Part shown: positions 24,967 to 37,300 of the stretch, one piece after another
How the letters are laid out: each line of letters begins with the position of its first letter
Position numbering within the stretch: position 1 is the first letter of the stretch
Notes under the pieces: model-generated
What the model saw: only the letters and a program-made list of their open reading frames with translations
Told to the model about the DNA's origin: nothing
The model's database searches: none
From: Trichopria drosophilae
Lineage: Eukaryota > Arthropoda > Insecta > Hymenoptera > Diapriidae
Reading direction: 5' to 3'
Length of the DNA stretch: 64,000 bases
Assembly (NCBI GenBank): GCA_030407085.1
Contig: CM059582.1
Span: 205,932,001-205,996,000 of the forward strand
Made by a program: the position numbers and the translations under genes

Positions 24967-25164
24967 CAGTAGGTGTATAGTCCCGGTATATTTGCCTTCC
25001 CCTCCCGTTTCCTTATATTTGTCAAAAGAAGAGGAGGGCCACTTCTCCCACTCTCCTCAGTCGCGTTACGTTCGTAACGTCACAACAGGCCCTTCCTGAG
25101 GCCCCAGTGCGCAAGATGGGGGAAATTGAGAGCGGCGACAGACAAATATACCGGAACGCCACTG
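24967..25164. mobile_element. GC-rich TA-flanked MITE, well-preserved copy
   Basis: TA lies on both sides (24965-24966 and 25165-25166). The ends are CAGTAGG on the left and CGCCACTG on the right. The core (CACTTCTCCCACTCTCCTCA, then GTCGCGTTACG, CAGGCCCTTC) matches 3996-4250. A 61-residue minus frame inside is composition only. Confidence 0.7.
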
Positions 25165-25166
25165 TA

Positions 25167-26631
25167 TGTTTATATTCCCAACAATAGAGTCTGCAAAAAT
25201 GTGTCATTAATACGCGTCAAGTGTTAAATGCAAAACGCCGTGTTATGAGGAACCGTAATAAATAATCGTACTATTTACAAATGGTCCCGTTGATTAGGAC
25301 GACAAAAAAAATCACTATACAAAATCATTTAATCTATTCTAAAATGTTAAAAGCCTACTTCATTTGATCGAAGACAAACGCTCTGCATGGCGCACATAAG
25401 ACGTACGAACGAAAACGCTTGTAACAATTAGTTTGAACATTCAGGTAAAGAAAAAACAAAATCTTGTAGTGTCATGAAACGCAGGTAATCCGTTCTTCGA
25501 AATTTAAACGCGAAAATGGGACTAGAATTTGTTGAAGTCCTTTAACACTTTTCTTGCTCGACTGAAGAGTTTACGTTTTTCATTGGCACGATTTAAACTG
25601 ATACTAAATCATCTGATAAAATTAATCAATAATCACAAATATTAATTGTTTTAAACCGACGATAAATAATATATAATAAAAACCAATTACAACTAATAAA
25701 AAATGTATTAATCAATGCAATTATTGATTATTGTTTATCTGATTATTATTGGTTTAGTATCTCAACCTTAAATAGCAAACATTTGATATGTTCTCATTAC
25801 GTCATGGTTTTATTGAGCAAAAAGCGTTAAACGTCAAATTACTTTCATTAGAATCGCGATATTAAATTGATTAAAAACCAAAAGCTCCAAAACGTTCATC
25901 CCGGAAGAACAGGACACCCTGTAAATGTCTAGAATGAACATTAAGAGAACAAAAATAACATACTTTAATATCTAAAAGACTAAACCCACGTTTTGTTCAC
26001 TTCAAGTGCCACCGAAATTCCGTGGGGCAGTGGCGACGCTACCGTGGGCTGCAGGCTGCACCATTCGGTACTACTGAACTCTAACGGGATTCACCAATAG
26101 CCCTCGGTGGGACGCTCCCCGCTCCATCGGATATTTTCAATAGCCAACCGATGATCAATTCAAAATTTATCAAAAATGATCAAACCGTTTGTTCAGTCAA
26201 GTGTCAAGAATATTTTTCATTATGATCAACACATGCAACCAAAGTTTAACGAATGTGGGACTCATGGCGTTCGGTAGATTTGCGTGAAGAGATTTTTCGA
26301 GTTTGTACAACCGTTGAAGCTAAAGCTAAAATCTACAGAACCCAATTGCACACATTTCATGTAAACTTACCAATTTAACCAAATAATCATACTTGTCATA
26401 ACCTGCTTTTTGGTCAAAATAGGGACTACATTACCGAAACGTAGACACCGAGTAAGAAACGATAACAGGGTCTACCGCACAGGTTTCCTAACCTCAAAAT
26501 TTCAAATTGATTGTAAACCGGAGAAGAACGATAGAAACTTGAAATTTTAGGATTAGAATCAGAAATTGCGGACGCTGTAGACGTCCTAATGACGTTAAAT
26601 ATCAAGAAGAAAGAAAATAGATAAATTCTAC
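25167..26631. other. Intergenic or intronic DNA with a GC-rich patch at 26000-26130
   Basis: The patch is clearly richer in GC than its surroundings (around GGGGCAGTGGCGACGCTACC) but all three minus frames stop within it, so it is not an exon of the neighbouring minus-strand gene. Around 25610-25750 are AT-rich complementary pieces that can form a hairpin. Confidence 0.45.
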
Positions 26632-26884
26632 TCAAAGGTCCGTTACTTGTCCTGTGAATTTGTTAATGTTGCTGGTACTGCTGTGTACGGAATTCGTTTC
26701 GGACTGACTGTTGGAGTCACAATCAGATCCACCATCGTCGTCGTCATCTTCGAGGCCATCAGTAGGCGACGTTCCCAATCGCCCCAGATGATTACTGGAG
26801 CCAGGAACCAATGTAACCTCGTTGACCCCGGTAGATGTCGTTGTCGTCGTCTTCTTACTCAAAATGCCCATCAGTTTCTCCACT
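26632..26884 (-). CDS. Candidate exon, Thr-rich/acidic/Ser-Asn-rich protein segment
   Basis: The minus strand shows an acceptor (TTTATCAG at 26885) followed, after one base, by an open frame of 83 codons: VEKLMGILSKK, a run of five Thr, then LEDDDDDGGSDCDSN and a Ser/Asn-rich end reaching TGA at 26634. A possible donor (ACAA|GTAACG, near 26648-26653) would end the exon slightly earlier. The start phase needs an upstream exon ending two bases into a codon. GC content and acidic/Ser composition resemble the last exons of the coiled-coil gene at 30568-53132. It may be that gene's alternative 3' end, but no donor of the right phase and strength is visible in its exon 6, so an unseen exon would be needed. 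The function is not recognised. Confidence 0.45.
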
Positions 26885-27289
26885 CTGATAAATCACGTTT
26901 CTGTTACGTTCTTTCCCCCTGTTGGCCGTTTGCACTAATCGGCCGAAAGAAATATCTGTAAGATTCTCTTTAAAAGCGTGCCAAAGCAATAGAGTTTTTA
27001 TGCGTATAAAGCCATGCTGCGAGCTACGAACTAGGTAAGAGGGCGACCAGAACATTTGTTTGCAAATTTTTTATTCTTAAGAGGCATCTTAATCCTTTCT
27101 ATGCAGTACATGATTAACCTAAAGTGACGATTAAAGAAAAATGTACCTGCAAAGTCCTGAAAAATTAGGATCTACCTTAAATTCTGGAGATAAGTAAAAG
27201 GCAAGGGAAAATAATCTTAATACATCCACGTCGCACTATAGGAAAGTCGAACCAATCATGAAAGATATCGGATATATGATCCCGAAACG

Positions 27290-27850
27290 TATACAAAAAA
27301 TTTAGAAACATTTTAAGGGTTATGTGCTTGTAAATAGACCCGTTCATTAAAAATTGATTGTTGACATTCAAGTCCAAGGTCAAACTTCCAACATCTTGAA
27401 AACATCTCCCTTTTTCTTGTATTCTAACAATATCGATCATCGTCATTTTCATATGACCTTCAAATAACCTTCAAAACACTTTAGATCTTATTCTAGAATA
27501 CCACGAGACTTTCGCTAAGATTCTGCACGTCTATACAAAAAAAAACTCTTCAAGAAATCAATAATTTTAAAGACAGTTGAGAAACTATCTTGCATATTTC
27601 TTTGACCTCTAAATAACAAAGCGTCTTTTTTATCCGTTTTGTAAGAACTACAATTGTACTTATTTTTTCGAAAATTATTGTGTGTATGCATGTTCGAATA
27701 CGAGAAAAAGGATAATTTTTCGGGAAATTATAACTTTGACCTTGGATTTGAAGGTCAACAATCAATTTTTAATAAACAGGATTATTTTTCTTCTATTTAC
27801 AATCGCATAAATATTAAAATGCTTCTTCGTTTCTTTACCTACATTTGGAT
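27290..27850. repeat. Inverted repeat with ~150-bp arms
   Basis: The left arm (about 27290-27450) and right arm (about 27690-27850) are complementary. For example, TTGATTGTTGACATTCAAGT with CCAAGGTCAAA on the left faces TTTGACCTTGGATTTGAAGG and TCAACAATCAATTTTTAA on the right. The arms hold TGACCTTGG-type words like those in the adjoining satellite. Frames in this interval (such as 27654-27941) are not genes. Confidence 0.6.
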
Positions 27851-28039
27851 CAAAAGATATTTGATTTGTTTCAAGGTCGGCTCAATTTCGAAATATTATG
27901 TCCTTATCCCTGTCAATGCTAAAGCAAGAATAAAACTGTAATTATTAAATAACTGTAGGTATTGGTTATAAATTCAAGAACGTTGGTACATTGTAGTAGC
28001 AAATTTTATTAAAAAAAATGTTCTCAGTCAAAATAACCA

Positions 28040-29440
28040 CTCTAACCTTCAAATGACTTTGCAAAGTCGACATGGATCTTTTCATAGTTAAAGTCGACCA
28101 TTCTTATATAACGTATCGTCGCAAAGATTTTTCTACAATAAAATTGGCTTTTAGGTCTTTTTTAAACATTTGACCTTGAATGGGCAAAGGACACTAAAGC
28201 AAACTTGAAATGTTTTACGGCTTTACCCGTTTCCGAGGTAAGAAACAAAGGTTCCTGTTTTTAAAAACCAGTGTAACCTTCAAATGACTTTGAAAAGGCA
28301 ACCTTACTCTGTTTACATTTAAAATCGATCATTCTTGTAAAGATATCATTGCTACGTTTTCTCTGTCAATTTACTGCATTCAGGGAATTTTTTAAGCATT
28401 TGACCTTGAAAGGACAAAGGACCATAAAACAAACTTGAAATGTTTTAGAATTTCACCCGATTCCGAGGTAAGAAACAAAGGTTCCTGTTTTTAAAAACCA
28501 GTGTAACCTTCAAATGACTTTGAAAAGGCAACCTTACTCTGTTTACATTTAAAATCGATCATTCTTGTAAAGATATCATTGCTACGTTTTCTCTGTCAAT
28601 TTACTGCATTCAGGGAATTTTTTAAGCATTTGACCTTGAAAGGACAAAGGACCATAAAACAAACTTGAAATGTTTTAGAATTTCACCCGATTCCGAGGTA
28701 AGAAACAAAGGTTCCTGTTTTTAAAAACCAGTGACCTTCAAATGACTTTGAAAAGGCAACCTTTCTCTTTGCACATTTAAAATCGACCATTCTTGTAAAG
28801 ATATCATTGCTACGTTTTCTCTGTCAATTTACTGCATTCAGGGAATTTTTTAAGCATTTGACCTTGAAAGGACAAAGGACCATAAAACAAACTTGAAATG
28901 TTTTAGAATTTCACCCGATTCCGAGGTAAGAAACAAAGGTTCCTGTTTTTAAAAACCAGTGACCTTCAAATGACTTTGAAAAGGCAACCTTTCTCTTTTC
29001 ACATTTAAAATCGATCATTCTTATAAAGATATCATTGCTACGCTTTTTCTATCAATTTACTGCATTCAGGGAATTTTTTAAGCATTTGACCTTGAAAGGA
29101 CAAAGGACCATAAAACAAACTTGAAATGTTTTAGAATTTCACCCGATTCCGAGGTAAGAAACAAAGGTTCCTGTTTTTAAAAACCAGTGACCTTCAAATG
29201 ACTTTGAAAAGGCAACCTTTCTCTTTTCACATTTAAAATCGATCATTCTTATAAAGATATCATTGCTACGCTTTTTCTATCAATTTACTGCATTCAGGTA
29301 ATTTTTTAAGCATTTGACCTTGAATGGACAAAGGGCCCTAAAACAAACTTGAAATGTTTTACAGCTTTACCCGATTCCCTGGTAAGAAACAATGGTTCCC
29401 ATTTTTAAAAACCACTGTAACCTTCAAATAACTTTGAAAA
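28040..29440 (+). repeat. Tandem satellite, ~228-231-bp unit, six copies plus a partial
   Basis: Unit starts at 28040, 28271, 28501, 28731, 28959, 29187 and (partial) 29415 give periods of 231, 230, 230, 228, 228 and 228. The second and third units appear identical by eye; the first and last are the most diverged, as expected for expansion by unequal exchange. Each unit has TGACCTTCAAATGACTTTGA or a close variant near its start, CATTTGACCTTGAAAGGACA (or CATTTGACCTTGAATGG) mid-way, and in most units CCGAGGTAAGAAACAAAGG near its end. It is non-coding. Confidence 0.9.
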
Positions 29441-30567
29441 CCGAATTCGAGGTCAAGTTGTTCCAAATTTTTTTGCAGGACATTTTTGGATATCACTGAA
29501 TGGATTAAAATAAAACACCTTATCCAATCTCTGATTTCTAAAGTCGACCTATTTTTACTTTCTACAAGATTCCTAAAGCATAATTTAAATATACTGACTT
29601 TTATTATATAATGAAATTCTATCAATGTTCTTGAAAATAGGATGATCGCAAAAAACGTGGATAAACCAGATGAAAAGACATGTTGAAGCCTGCATTAATA
29701 TGGCATACGTAAGAATCGCAGGGCATATTCATGCTCGTGCCTTGATTAATTAAATTACTCGGTTACAAATATCTATCTATTCCGAATGAATGCGCCATAC
29801 CAGTTATTTCTTGTTAATTGTTAAATTGCGTCGTAAAGTAAATTGTTAGAATAAACATTTATGCACGCCCTCTTCCCAGATGTTCGCAACTAAAACGTTC
29901 GAAACACGATAATCCACACTTTCAATTCGTCATTTACTTAATATCAGGACCATAAATTAATCAACACTCTTATCTCCATTTTTTTTATTAAAAAAATGTG
30001 GTTATTGTGCCTCGGATAAGAGAAACAGACTTATAAATCTAAAAATTAACCTAAAAAACACAACCAAGCGAAGCAACATATATATACAGATGTAGAGAAG
30101 TTAATGAAGGACAGATGAGTGAGTATCCAGGCAACGGGTGCAACGCAATGATGTTTCTTCGGTACTATCTGTCTCAAAGTATATAACAAGTTTGAAAGTA
30201 CTCGACAACAAATTCGTAAAATGAGAAAACCTCCAGCCATATTGGTTCCGCCATCTTAAATTTCTTCATTCTTACCTCAAATTCATAATTGGCGAGCTTA
30301 TAAAATGTCCTTGAACTAGTAATTCCATAAAACCAATTGTTTTAAACTGAATGAAACATCATTACGGAACCTTCGTAGCCTGGACTAGTGAAGAAGCTCC
30401 CGCGCGCGCGATAATGTATATATGTACAACGAGCATGCATCATGAGTGAGTGTGCTCGACCTACGTGCTATTTGACATGTACAAAGTGGCAGCCTCTATA
30501 AAGCCCGTGAAGCACCCCATTTTTCGTGATATGGTGGTGAATTCGTTCAGCCCCACACGAACGACCC
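29441..30567 (-). other. Region downstream of the coiled-coil gene stop; probable 3' UTR in part
   Basis: Directly after the exon 6 stop the minus strand stays moderately GC-rich to about 30380 (including a short CG repeat at 30402-30410) and then becomes AT-rich. On minus, a TGTACATA word lies at 30428-30421, and an AATAAA occurs in the A/T run near 29983-29988. If the transcript ends in this exon, its 3' UTR would be about 600 bases. No separate gene is seen. Confidence 0.35.
30421..30428 (-). promoter_or_regulatory. Pumilio-type element TGTACATA in the putative 3' UTR
   Basis: The octamer matches the Pumilio recognition sequence UGUANAUA exactly and lies about 140 bases after the exon 6 stop on the transcribed strand. 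It matters only if this segment is part of the mature mRNA; the word also turns up by chance in AT-rich sequence. Confidence 0.25.
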
Positions 30568-31309
30568 CTATATGAAGGCGGTGGTGTAGGTGGCGCGCGA
30601 ATGTGCCTTCAGGACTCTGGATGTCAGGATGTTCGTCGAGCACAAGTCTTTCTGGACCACGGAGTTACCACCGACCACTATCACATCCGGGATATCCGTG
30701 ATGGACCAATTTGTACATCCGCAATTATCGCTGCTTTCATCTCCGTTTTTCCGACAGGTCTCGTTCTTTTGGTCGCCCTGCTCCGAGTCGCCCTCTTTCC
30801 TTGGTCCAAAACCATCCGTGAACAGAGAAAGTAGCCTTTCCTTCACCGACGACTCGGTAACAAGATCGACGTCGTCTCCGTTTGGTACTTCCTCCACTTG
30901 TGGGTCAACCTTTTTCGGTATCGTTAATGTTTCTTTGTCTTTTTGACCTTCGTCTCGATTCGTTTCTGGTTTGTCATTGTCTTCCACGGTGTGATCCTGA
31001 CCGGATGCTTCCACCGGGTGGGCGACGACGTCGGATTCGTCGGCGTCGTGGTGCACGTCCGTGGAACGGAGACTGTCGACGGATTGGGAAGGATCGTCGG
31101 GTAGGGTATTTCGCGCTGTATGAATAGGGGTGCTCGATATGCGGGGTGTATGAAAGGGTTCGGGCGTGGCGGGTCGAGCGACAGCAGCATCGGTTACGCA
31201 CTTAGTCGCGTGGCTCTCGGCGAGGGCCCTCGATGCTCGGGCCTCCTGGAGGTCTCGCCTCAGCGCCAGGTTCTCCTCCTCGAAGGCTGCGATCTCGCGG
31301 TTCTCGATG
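30568..31309 (-). CDS. Coiled-coil gene exon 6 (possibly terminal)
   Basis: The acceptor CTATCAG joins exon 5 so that a split Asn codon (AA|C) is restored and the frame continues IENREIAAFEEENLALRRDL, still coiled coil. The exon then encodes a Thr/Pro/Ser stretch, many Asp/Glu and Lys residues, and ends ...RATYTTAFI before TAG. A decent donor (GGTG|GTAACT, near 30664-30669) would allow an isoform that skips the last 32 residues, but its phase (1) does not fit the candidate exon at 26884. The GC content is much higher than in the introns. Open frames on the opposite strand (30590-31473) are shadows. Confidence 0.75.
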
Positions 31310-34300
31310 CTGATAGATCAAAGCGAGGCGTATATAATATAACTGCCCTTACATTACCTTGTTCAAATGTTTCGTTTGCAAATAAACAACGAGTACATAA
31401 ACAAACAAAAAAACGAACGAAAAGTAAAGACGAGAGAATTACGCGGTTCCTTTGTCCCGAAAGCAAGGATTAGTTCTACGCCAGTATTACTTACTTTACG
31501 TGCTGCTTCAGCGTTGCGATTTCGCTCTCCAACTTGGCCACTCGCTGTTCGTTAGCAGTTTTCTCTTTCGCCAGTTTCCCTATTTGAGTCTGAAACACAA
31601 AATGGAAGGTGGTGAATACTTTTCTTCGAAATATAGATCCCTAATAGTAAGTATTCCACTTCAGTTTCTCGAAGCCATCTTGACATCAGTCCCGACTAAG
31701 TTTAAATCCTTCTACTGGAGTAGTTATAAACATCGCCAAGAAAAAGGAAATACTAACCTAAATCCCCAAAGGGACACATTCTGCCATAGTGATTAGAGCC
31801 TCTCTATATTAAAGTCGAACTCATTTCTTCCGACCATCGCGATATCTGCGGAGTACAATAACGAATACAGGGAACACGGAAACGGAACGCGGAATAGAAA
31901 AAGGCGGGAAAAGACAACCATGCGTCCCGCTGTAATTAGGCCACCATTACATCTTTGGAGTAATGCTGGATATGTTTCAAACCCTACACTATTTCAATAA
32001 AGAGTAGATGCTAATAATCTACAGTGACCTATAATGACCTAAACTGACTCATCCCACCGCGATGACCTCTAGTGAACTGGATCTCTGTCCTTCCTACCGC
32101 CTCGACCGCTGTGGATACAGTGACCCCGTCCTATTGCATACCTATTCCAAATTCCCGTCCAACCATATTTATTACCGTCGAAATTCATAGGTTACCCTAC
32201 ATTCTTCTACTCATCCCCATGATTCTCAGGTGCCATAATGAGACATCTACGCACATGCTCAGTGTGACAAATAAGACTTTTACAGAAATAGAAATTGAAG
32301 GAGGATATGCAATAAGACAAGGAGGCCATTTCTGGTCGGAACGAAATGAAACAGGACATGATCTATTGGAATAACGACGGAACGCAACCTGGAAACGGAC
32401 CGCGGAATCGTGAAAGGAGGGGAAGTTGACTATTTTAACCTGAAAAATGTAACCAATTCATTTTTGTTCGTTTCGTTTTTGTTTACTATATGGAGTTTGA
32501 AAATAACACCTCCAAGAGAGTAGATTATATTTAATTAGTCGCCAGGAGGCAGGTTTTTACTCTAAATAACTGAAAATGTCAAACTCAAAGAATTCTTTGG
32601 TACTTTGACTATTTTCTAAACCAATGAGCTGAACACTGACTCCGACAGATTTTAGAGTATAATATATAGATAACATATTACTTTAACCCGTTCTCGTCGC
32701 ATATTAAATTAATCTTTACCGCTATTTTTAAGTGGACATAATGAATATCTCATTTTGAATCTGCAACTCCTTTAGCGACATTTTTTTGGTAGAATTCTAC
32801 GATTCTTGTTTATCAATCAGCCGACAACCATCATTTAGTAGATCAATGTAGTTATTTATATAGAAATTTGTTACTTTTTTCGCATTTGTAGCACTCACAC
32901 TTCATTCGTTTGGCAAAAAACAGAACCTTTTATGACGCCCTCAAGTGTATAGTTCGCAATTTGATGCGCGGATCATGAATATCATAGTGAATTTTGGCGA
33001 CAAGGTCATTAACAAGGTCGAAAATAACAAAAACCCGTTTTCTTCTCATTTTTTTGTTTGCATTTATTCTCAAAATTGTAAAATAGAATCAAATTCTCTA
33101 CAAACAATATTCTATGCATTTTTTTCGAAATATTGATAATGGCGCAATTCTGATGCACATGAATAACCGACTTAATTATATCCTCCTTTTCAACTCGTAA
33201 TACTGTTTCGAATTTGGAGACTTGTGTAAAATGTTATAAGGATAGTATTAAAACGGTGAAAAATTACTTAAATTAAGATTCTGTGATGTTGCCACCCTTA
33301 ATGTCATGATTAAAATTGAATTTCATGATGGGACCCATTGATCGTCACGGTTTTATCTAGCAGCGACAATTCTAACTACACTGATTTAAGGACATGTTAA
33401 TTCGATAATTCTTAAGTTAATTCTTCAATTACAGAATTACGGGGCAAATTTCCAAAAATGCATAACAGCATTTTTGTAGAGAATTGGACTATCTATTTTT
33501 GTTTCAAAAGCAATTTCAGTGTCCTTCTCTGTTGAATAATACATGAAATTAAAAAAATTACGCATACAATACAAGCCAATGATAGTGGGTACAACCCTTT
33601 AATTTATAAAAAGTGAGTTTAAAACCTTATAATATTGAAAAACACACATTTGTCAAACGTTTCGTGTCATTACCATTTGTTACACTGACAAAAATATTCA
33701 GTAAATTTAACTAACAATGAGTTATCTTCTGATGTAACTAACAACGAGGCCTAATTAGTTTGTAGTTTCTGTAGCTGTATTCAGAAAACTAAAGAAAAGT
33801 TGGATTAACTGAATTTTAATCAAATTAACGAAATATAGGTATAAAATCTACTCAAGTTTTAGTTACCACTAGATAACTCACCATTTAGTCAAATTTACTA
33901 AATATTTTTCTCAGTGTAGACTTGGCATTTCACTTTTCCAAAACTCACCATTGTTAATGATAATAGAGGACGTTTTTAATTGTTTTACACAGTTTTGTTA
34001 TATTTTTCATGTGGTACTTTTGTTCTTAATAATTTTTCGCCGTTTTTGGAATTTTCTTTTTTTTTTTTAATGAAGTAACGGAATTATGGGTAGCTTTTTG
34101 CAAAACTGCAAACGAATTCAGCTTTTCCTAAGGAACGGGTTTAAAATCTGCACTTTTTTTTTTAACTTTTCTACAATTAACAAATTTCTCTAAAAAATCC
34201 GCTATCTGACCATGCTGGCGTAAGTTTTGATAGCCAAATATATCTTTAAACTTTTTATTCTAAAATTCCATGCGACATAAATAAATAAATTAAAGACGTA

Positions 34301-37300
34301 ATAATTTATTTTTTAATTTATTTAAATTTCTAGTACATTATTTTGAATATATTATCTCTCCTATTTTGAAAAAGTTTTGTTTTAATCAGTTGGTGAATGA
34401 TCACAGCTGAATCAGAATCTTCTCTCAAGTTCACTCACGATGAAATGGAGTAGATCAATACTTTTGTCACGTAGAAACAGTGCCACGTTCATAGCTTAAG
34501 CAACCTTAAGAATCTAGTGACATTTTTAAATCGAAAGTAGTTGCCAAATTTATCAATTCAATGACCTATGAAAGAAGTGTTTAAAATAGGGTAAAAAGTG
34601 ACAAAATTAGTACTTCTCTCCATCTTGAGGCATCCACATCATAAACAATAAACACAACAGCTTTATTTTCGATATAATTGACAAAAACAATATCTAAATC
34701 CGAGTTCTTTTTTTCTAATTGAAAATGTGTATGAAGATACTTTATAACTCATTATGAAATGTGTCAAATCAATAATTACCGGATTTTCTTGAAAATGGCC
34801 ACCAAAGGGTTATTGTGTTGGCTGATTCCAAACATGAACTGAGATTAATGAGTAACGATTTAAAATAGTAGATTCTTTTGTTACTCTTTGATTATTTTTA
34901 ACATTTTTTGAGATTATTTTGAACATTTTTAGCCGTCATAAGTATGGACGTTGCCATAAACTATATTCTCTCTACCACAAATGGATAAATGTGAGTCGAT
35001 TTATATCGACAAAAAGACGTTATTTTAACAAACGTCCGCCATATTTGATCTGCCATTTTGAATTTGAAAATGTGACGTCATATTTGCAATCAGGGACATA
35101 AAAAACATACATTTAGAGTTACGGAGCAATTGTCAATTTAAAAACTTCTATCAGTTGGCTAACAAAGAAATAATATATACAATTAGCAATTTGAGCAAGA
35201 AATCGCCATTTTTACATTTTTTAAAATATCAAGTACTATGTTTAACTGAATTTTGCATTTCCGTGTAGTCTGCGTTGCTGTTTCTGGGTATAAATTGATG
35301 ATTTAAGAAAAACATTAGTTTTTTCGCGATTGTTTAGACAAAAACCAGCTGTATCGTTTTTGGAACGAGTTTAGGACCAATTCTTTTGCAGAATCTGAAA
35401 AAGCAGACTTTTGCACGTAAGAAATATTTTCTACAGATTTTTTTTCTTGGCCACAACATTATCCAATGACGCTATGAAGTTTGCGTTTAAAAAGTGTCCG
35501 TTCCGTCCTTAACCCTGCAAACACGCGAAGTAACAGTTATGTAATATTTATACGGAAAAAACAGGTTTGGACGTACCGATTAGACGTGTTGTTAATTAAA
35601 ATATTAATAGGTCGACCATTGCTATGGTAAAGAGAACTTTGCATATAGAAGCCATTTCAAAAAGTACACCGTTAGAAATTTCTGTAGTAATTTTCTGAAA
35701 CATGTAACCGAAGCTTTTTACGGTTACCGTTTCAGAATTTTACGAAACATGAACAGAATTTCGGAAACGGTAATCGTAAAAAGCTTCGGTTACATGTTTC
35801 AGAAAATTTTGTTACAGTTTCAGAATTTTCAACTACATTAACAGAATAGTATAAGGGGAGTAAAATTTGTTTGCTTTATCATATTTTGTTGTGTGTTTCT
35901 ATGATTTATTGTCCTTCGTTTGGGGAAGGCTACCCTATTATTAGAAATAGAAAATTTAATAAAAACAACACTGTTTTGTAAATGTGCATCAAGGTAGAAA
36001 AAATACGATATATATATATATATAGAATCGACATTATACAATTCAACAATATTCGGATGACACCCGTTATACATAGGGTATAACCATCAGTAGATGGTTG
36101 ACCGAGGAATCCTTTATGACCGAATGAAAATTCCATTTCTGCGATGGGTGCGCGACGACACCTAGCGTCTACAAATCAAAGTAATGTCACCGTGTTGGTA
36201 TTTTCTGTTACAGAATTTAGTCAAATTCTGTTACTTCGGTAACATAAAAGTATCCAAAATTTCTGAACATTTCTAATAGTGGTCACAGCAACCATAGAAT
36301 GGCTGGTGTAACCATAGTATGGAAGGGACATCATTGTCAATATAATATGTACAACCATGTCTAAGGTTGTAACAACTGTGGTGTTTTTTCCGTCTACGTA
36401 ATGGTTACATTGTTACATAAATGTTACATAGTTGTTACATAACTGTTACTTTTGTGTTTGCAGAGAAAAGGATCATGATGCTCGACAACCCAAAGTTTAA
36501 AAGTTCTGGAGATGTGCCCACATGTATGATGTTTGCACGTACATCGAAATTTGTGGTCATAACTATCATGCCTAAAAATTACCTATAATGAAACTGCCTA
36601 AAGCTTTCTTCCCTGATAATCACTATCGTTATCAACAATTTTGTTTAATTGTTCGTAACTTTTCTCTATTTTTCTCGTCTCTTTCGCTGACTGTTTTCTT
36701 TCGATCCTCTGCATCAGCAGCCTTGGAACCAAAAAAATATGCTTTAAAGGAAGACAACGAAAGGCCATTATTTGAATTAGCAGTGACCCTGCGCCCTGCC
36801 CATGGCGCCCGACGAAGTCATCGGCGGACGTTCAATTACGAAATTACGCATCCTGGCATTGGTATGGCGTACACGGTCAGCCATTGCTTCGGCTGATGAG
36901 GCTAATGGATGGCTGAAACGCGAAACTTGAGAAGGCCAGGCAAAGAGGGGAGAGGCCCCTGTCTGACAGCCGCTAAGTGCCCCGTGGCCCTCCTCTTCCT
37001 CCCGCCGCCGCTAACTGGACCCCGTATTCTTTGACCTCTCCCTAAGTGCCCCTCTTGCCCCCCCTCGACCGCCTCGGGTTTCTCCCGTGCCGTGGAGAAG
37101 CCATCCGTTGTCTCCTCCTCCATCCCCCTTTGAAACCTAATCACTTTTCCTCGTTGCGGATATTTCGTATTACGACGCATTTCGCTGCATCGACTGTCCC
37201 TTTTCGATTTTCCGGGATCCCGCATGCGGGGTTTCTTAATCGACGATCAACGCACGTGTCCGTGAAATTGATATTAATGTATATTTCCGGTCGAATATAC

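Noticed and set aside
27654..27941. 95-residue plus frame
   Set aside because: It overlaps the arm of an inverted repeat related to the satellite and has no coding signs.
28040..29440. CRISPR-like array
   Set aside because: The whole 229-bp unit repeats without unique spacers, and the genome is eukaryotic; it is a satellite.
26884..30568. Direct splice from exon 6 to the 26632-26884 exon
   Set aside because: The best donor in exon 6 (GGTG|GTAACT) is in phase 1, and joining it gives an immediate stop; phase-2 GT sites there are weak.
30590..31473. Several long plus-strand frames (118, 77, 81, 117 residues)
   Set aside because: They lie opposite exon 6 of the coiled-coil gene; the minus frame fits the splice phases and continues the coiled coil, so these are shadows.
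36588..37225. Frames of 102 (plus) and 107 (minus) residues
   Set aside because: They are in the GC-rich island; both translations are low-complexity and lack splice signals.
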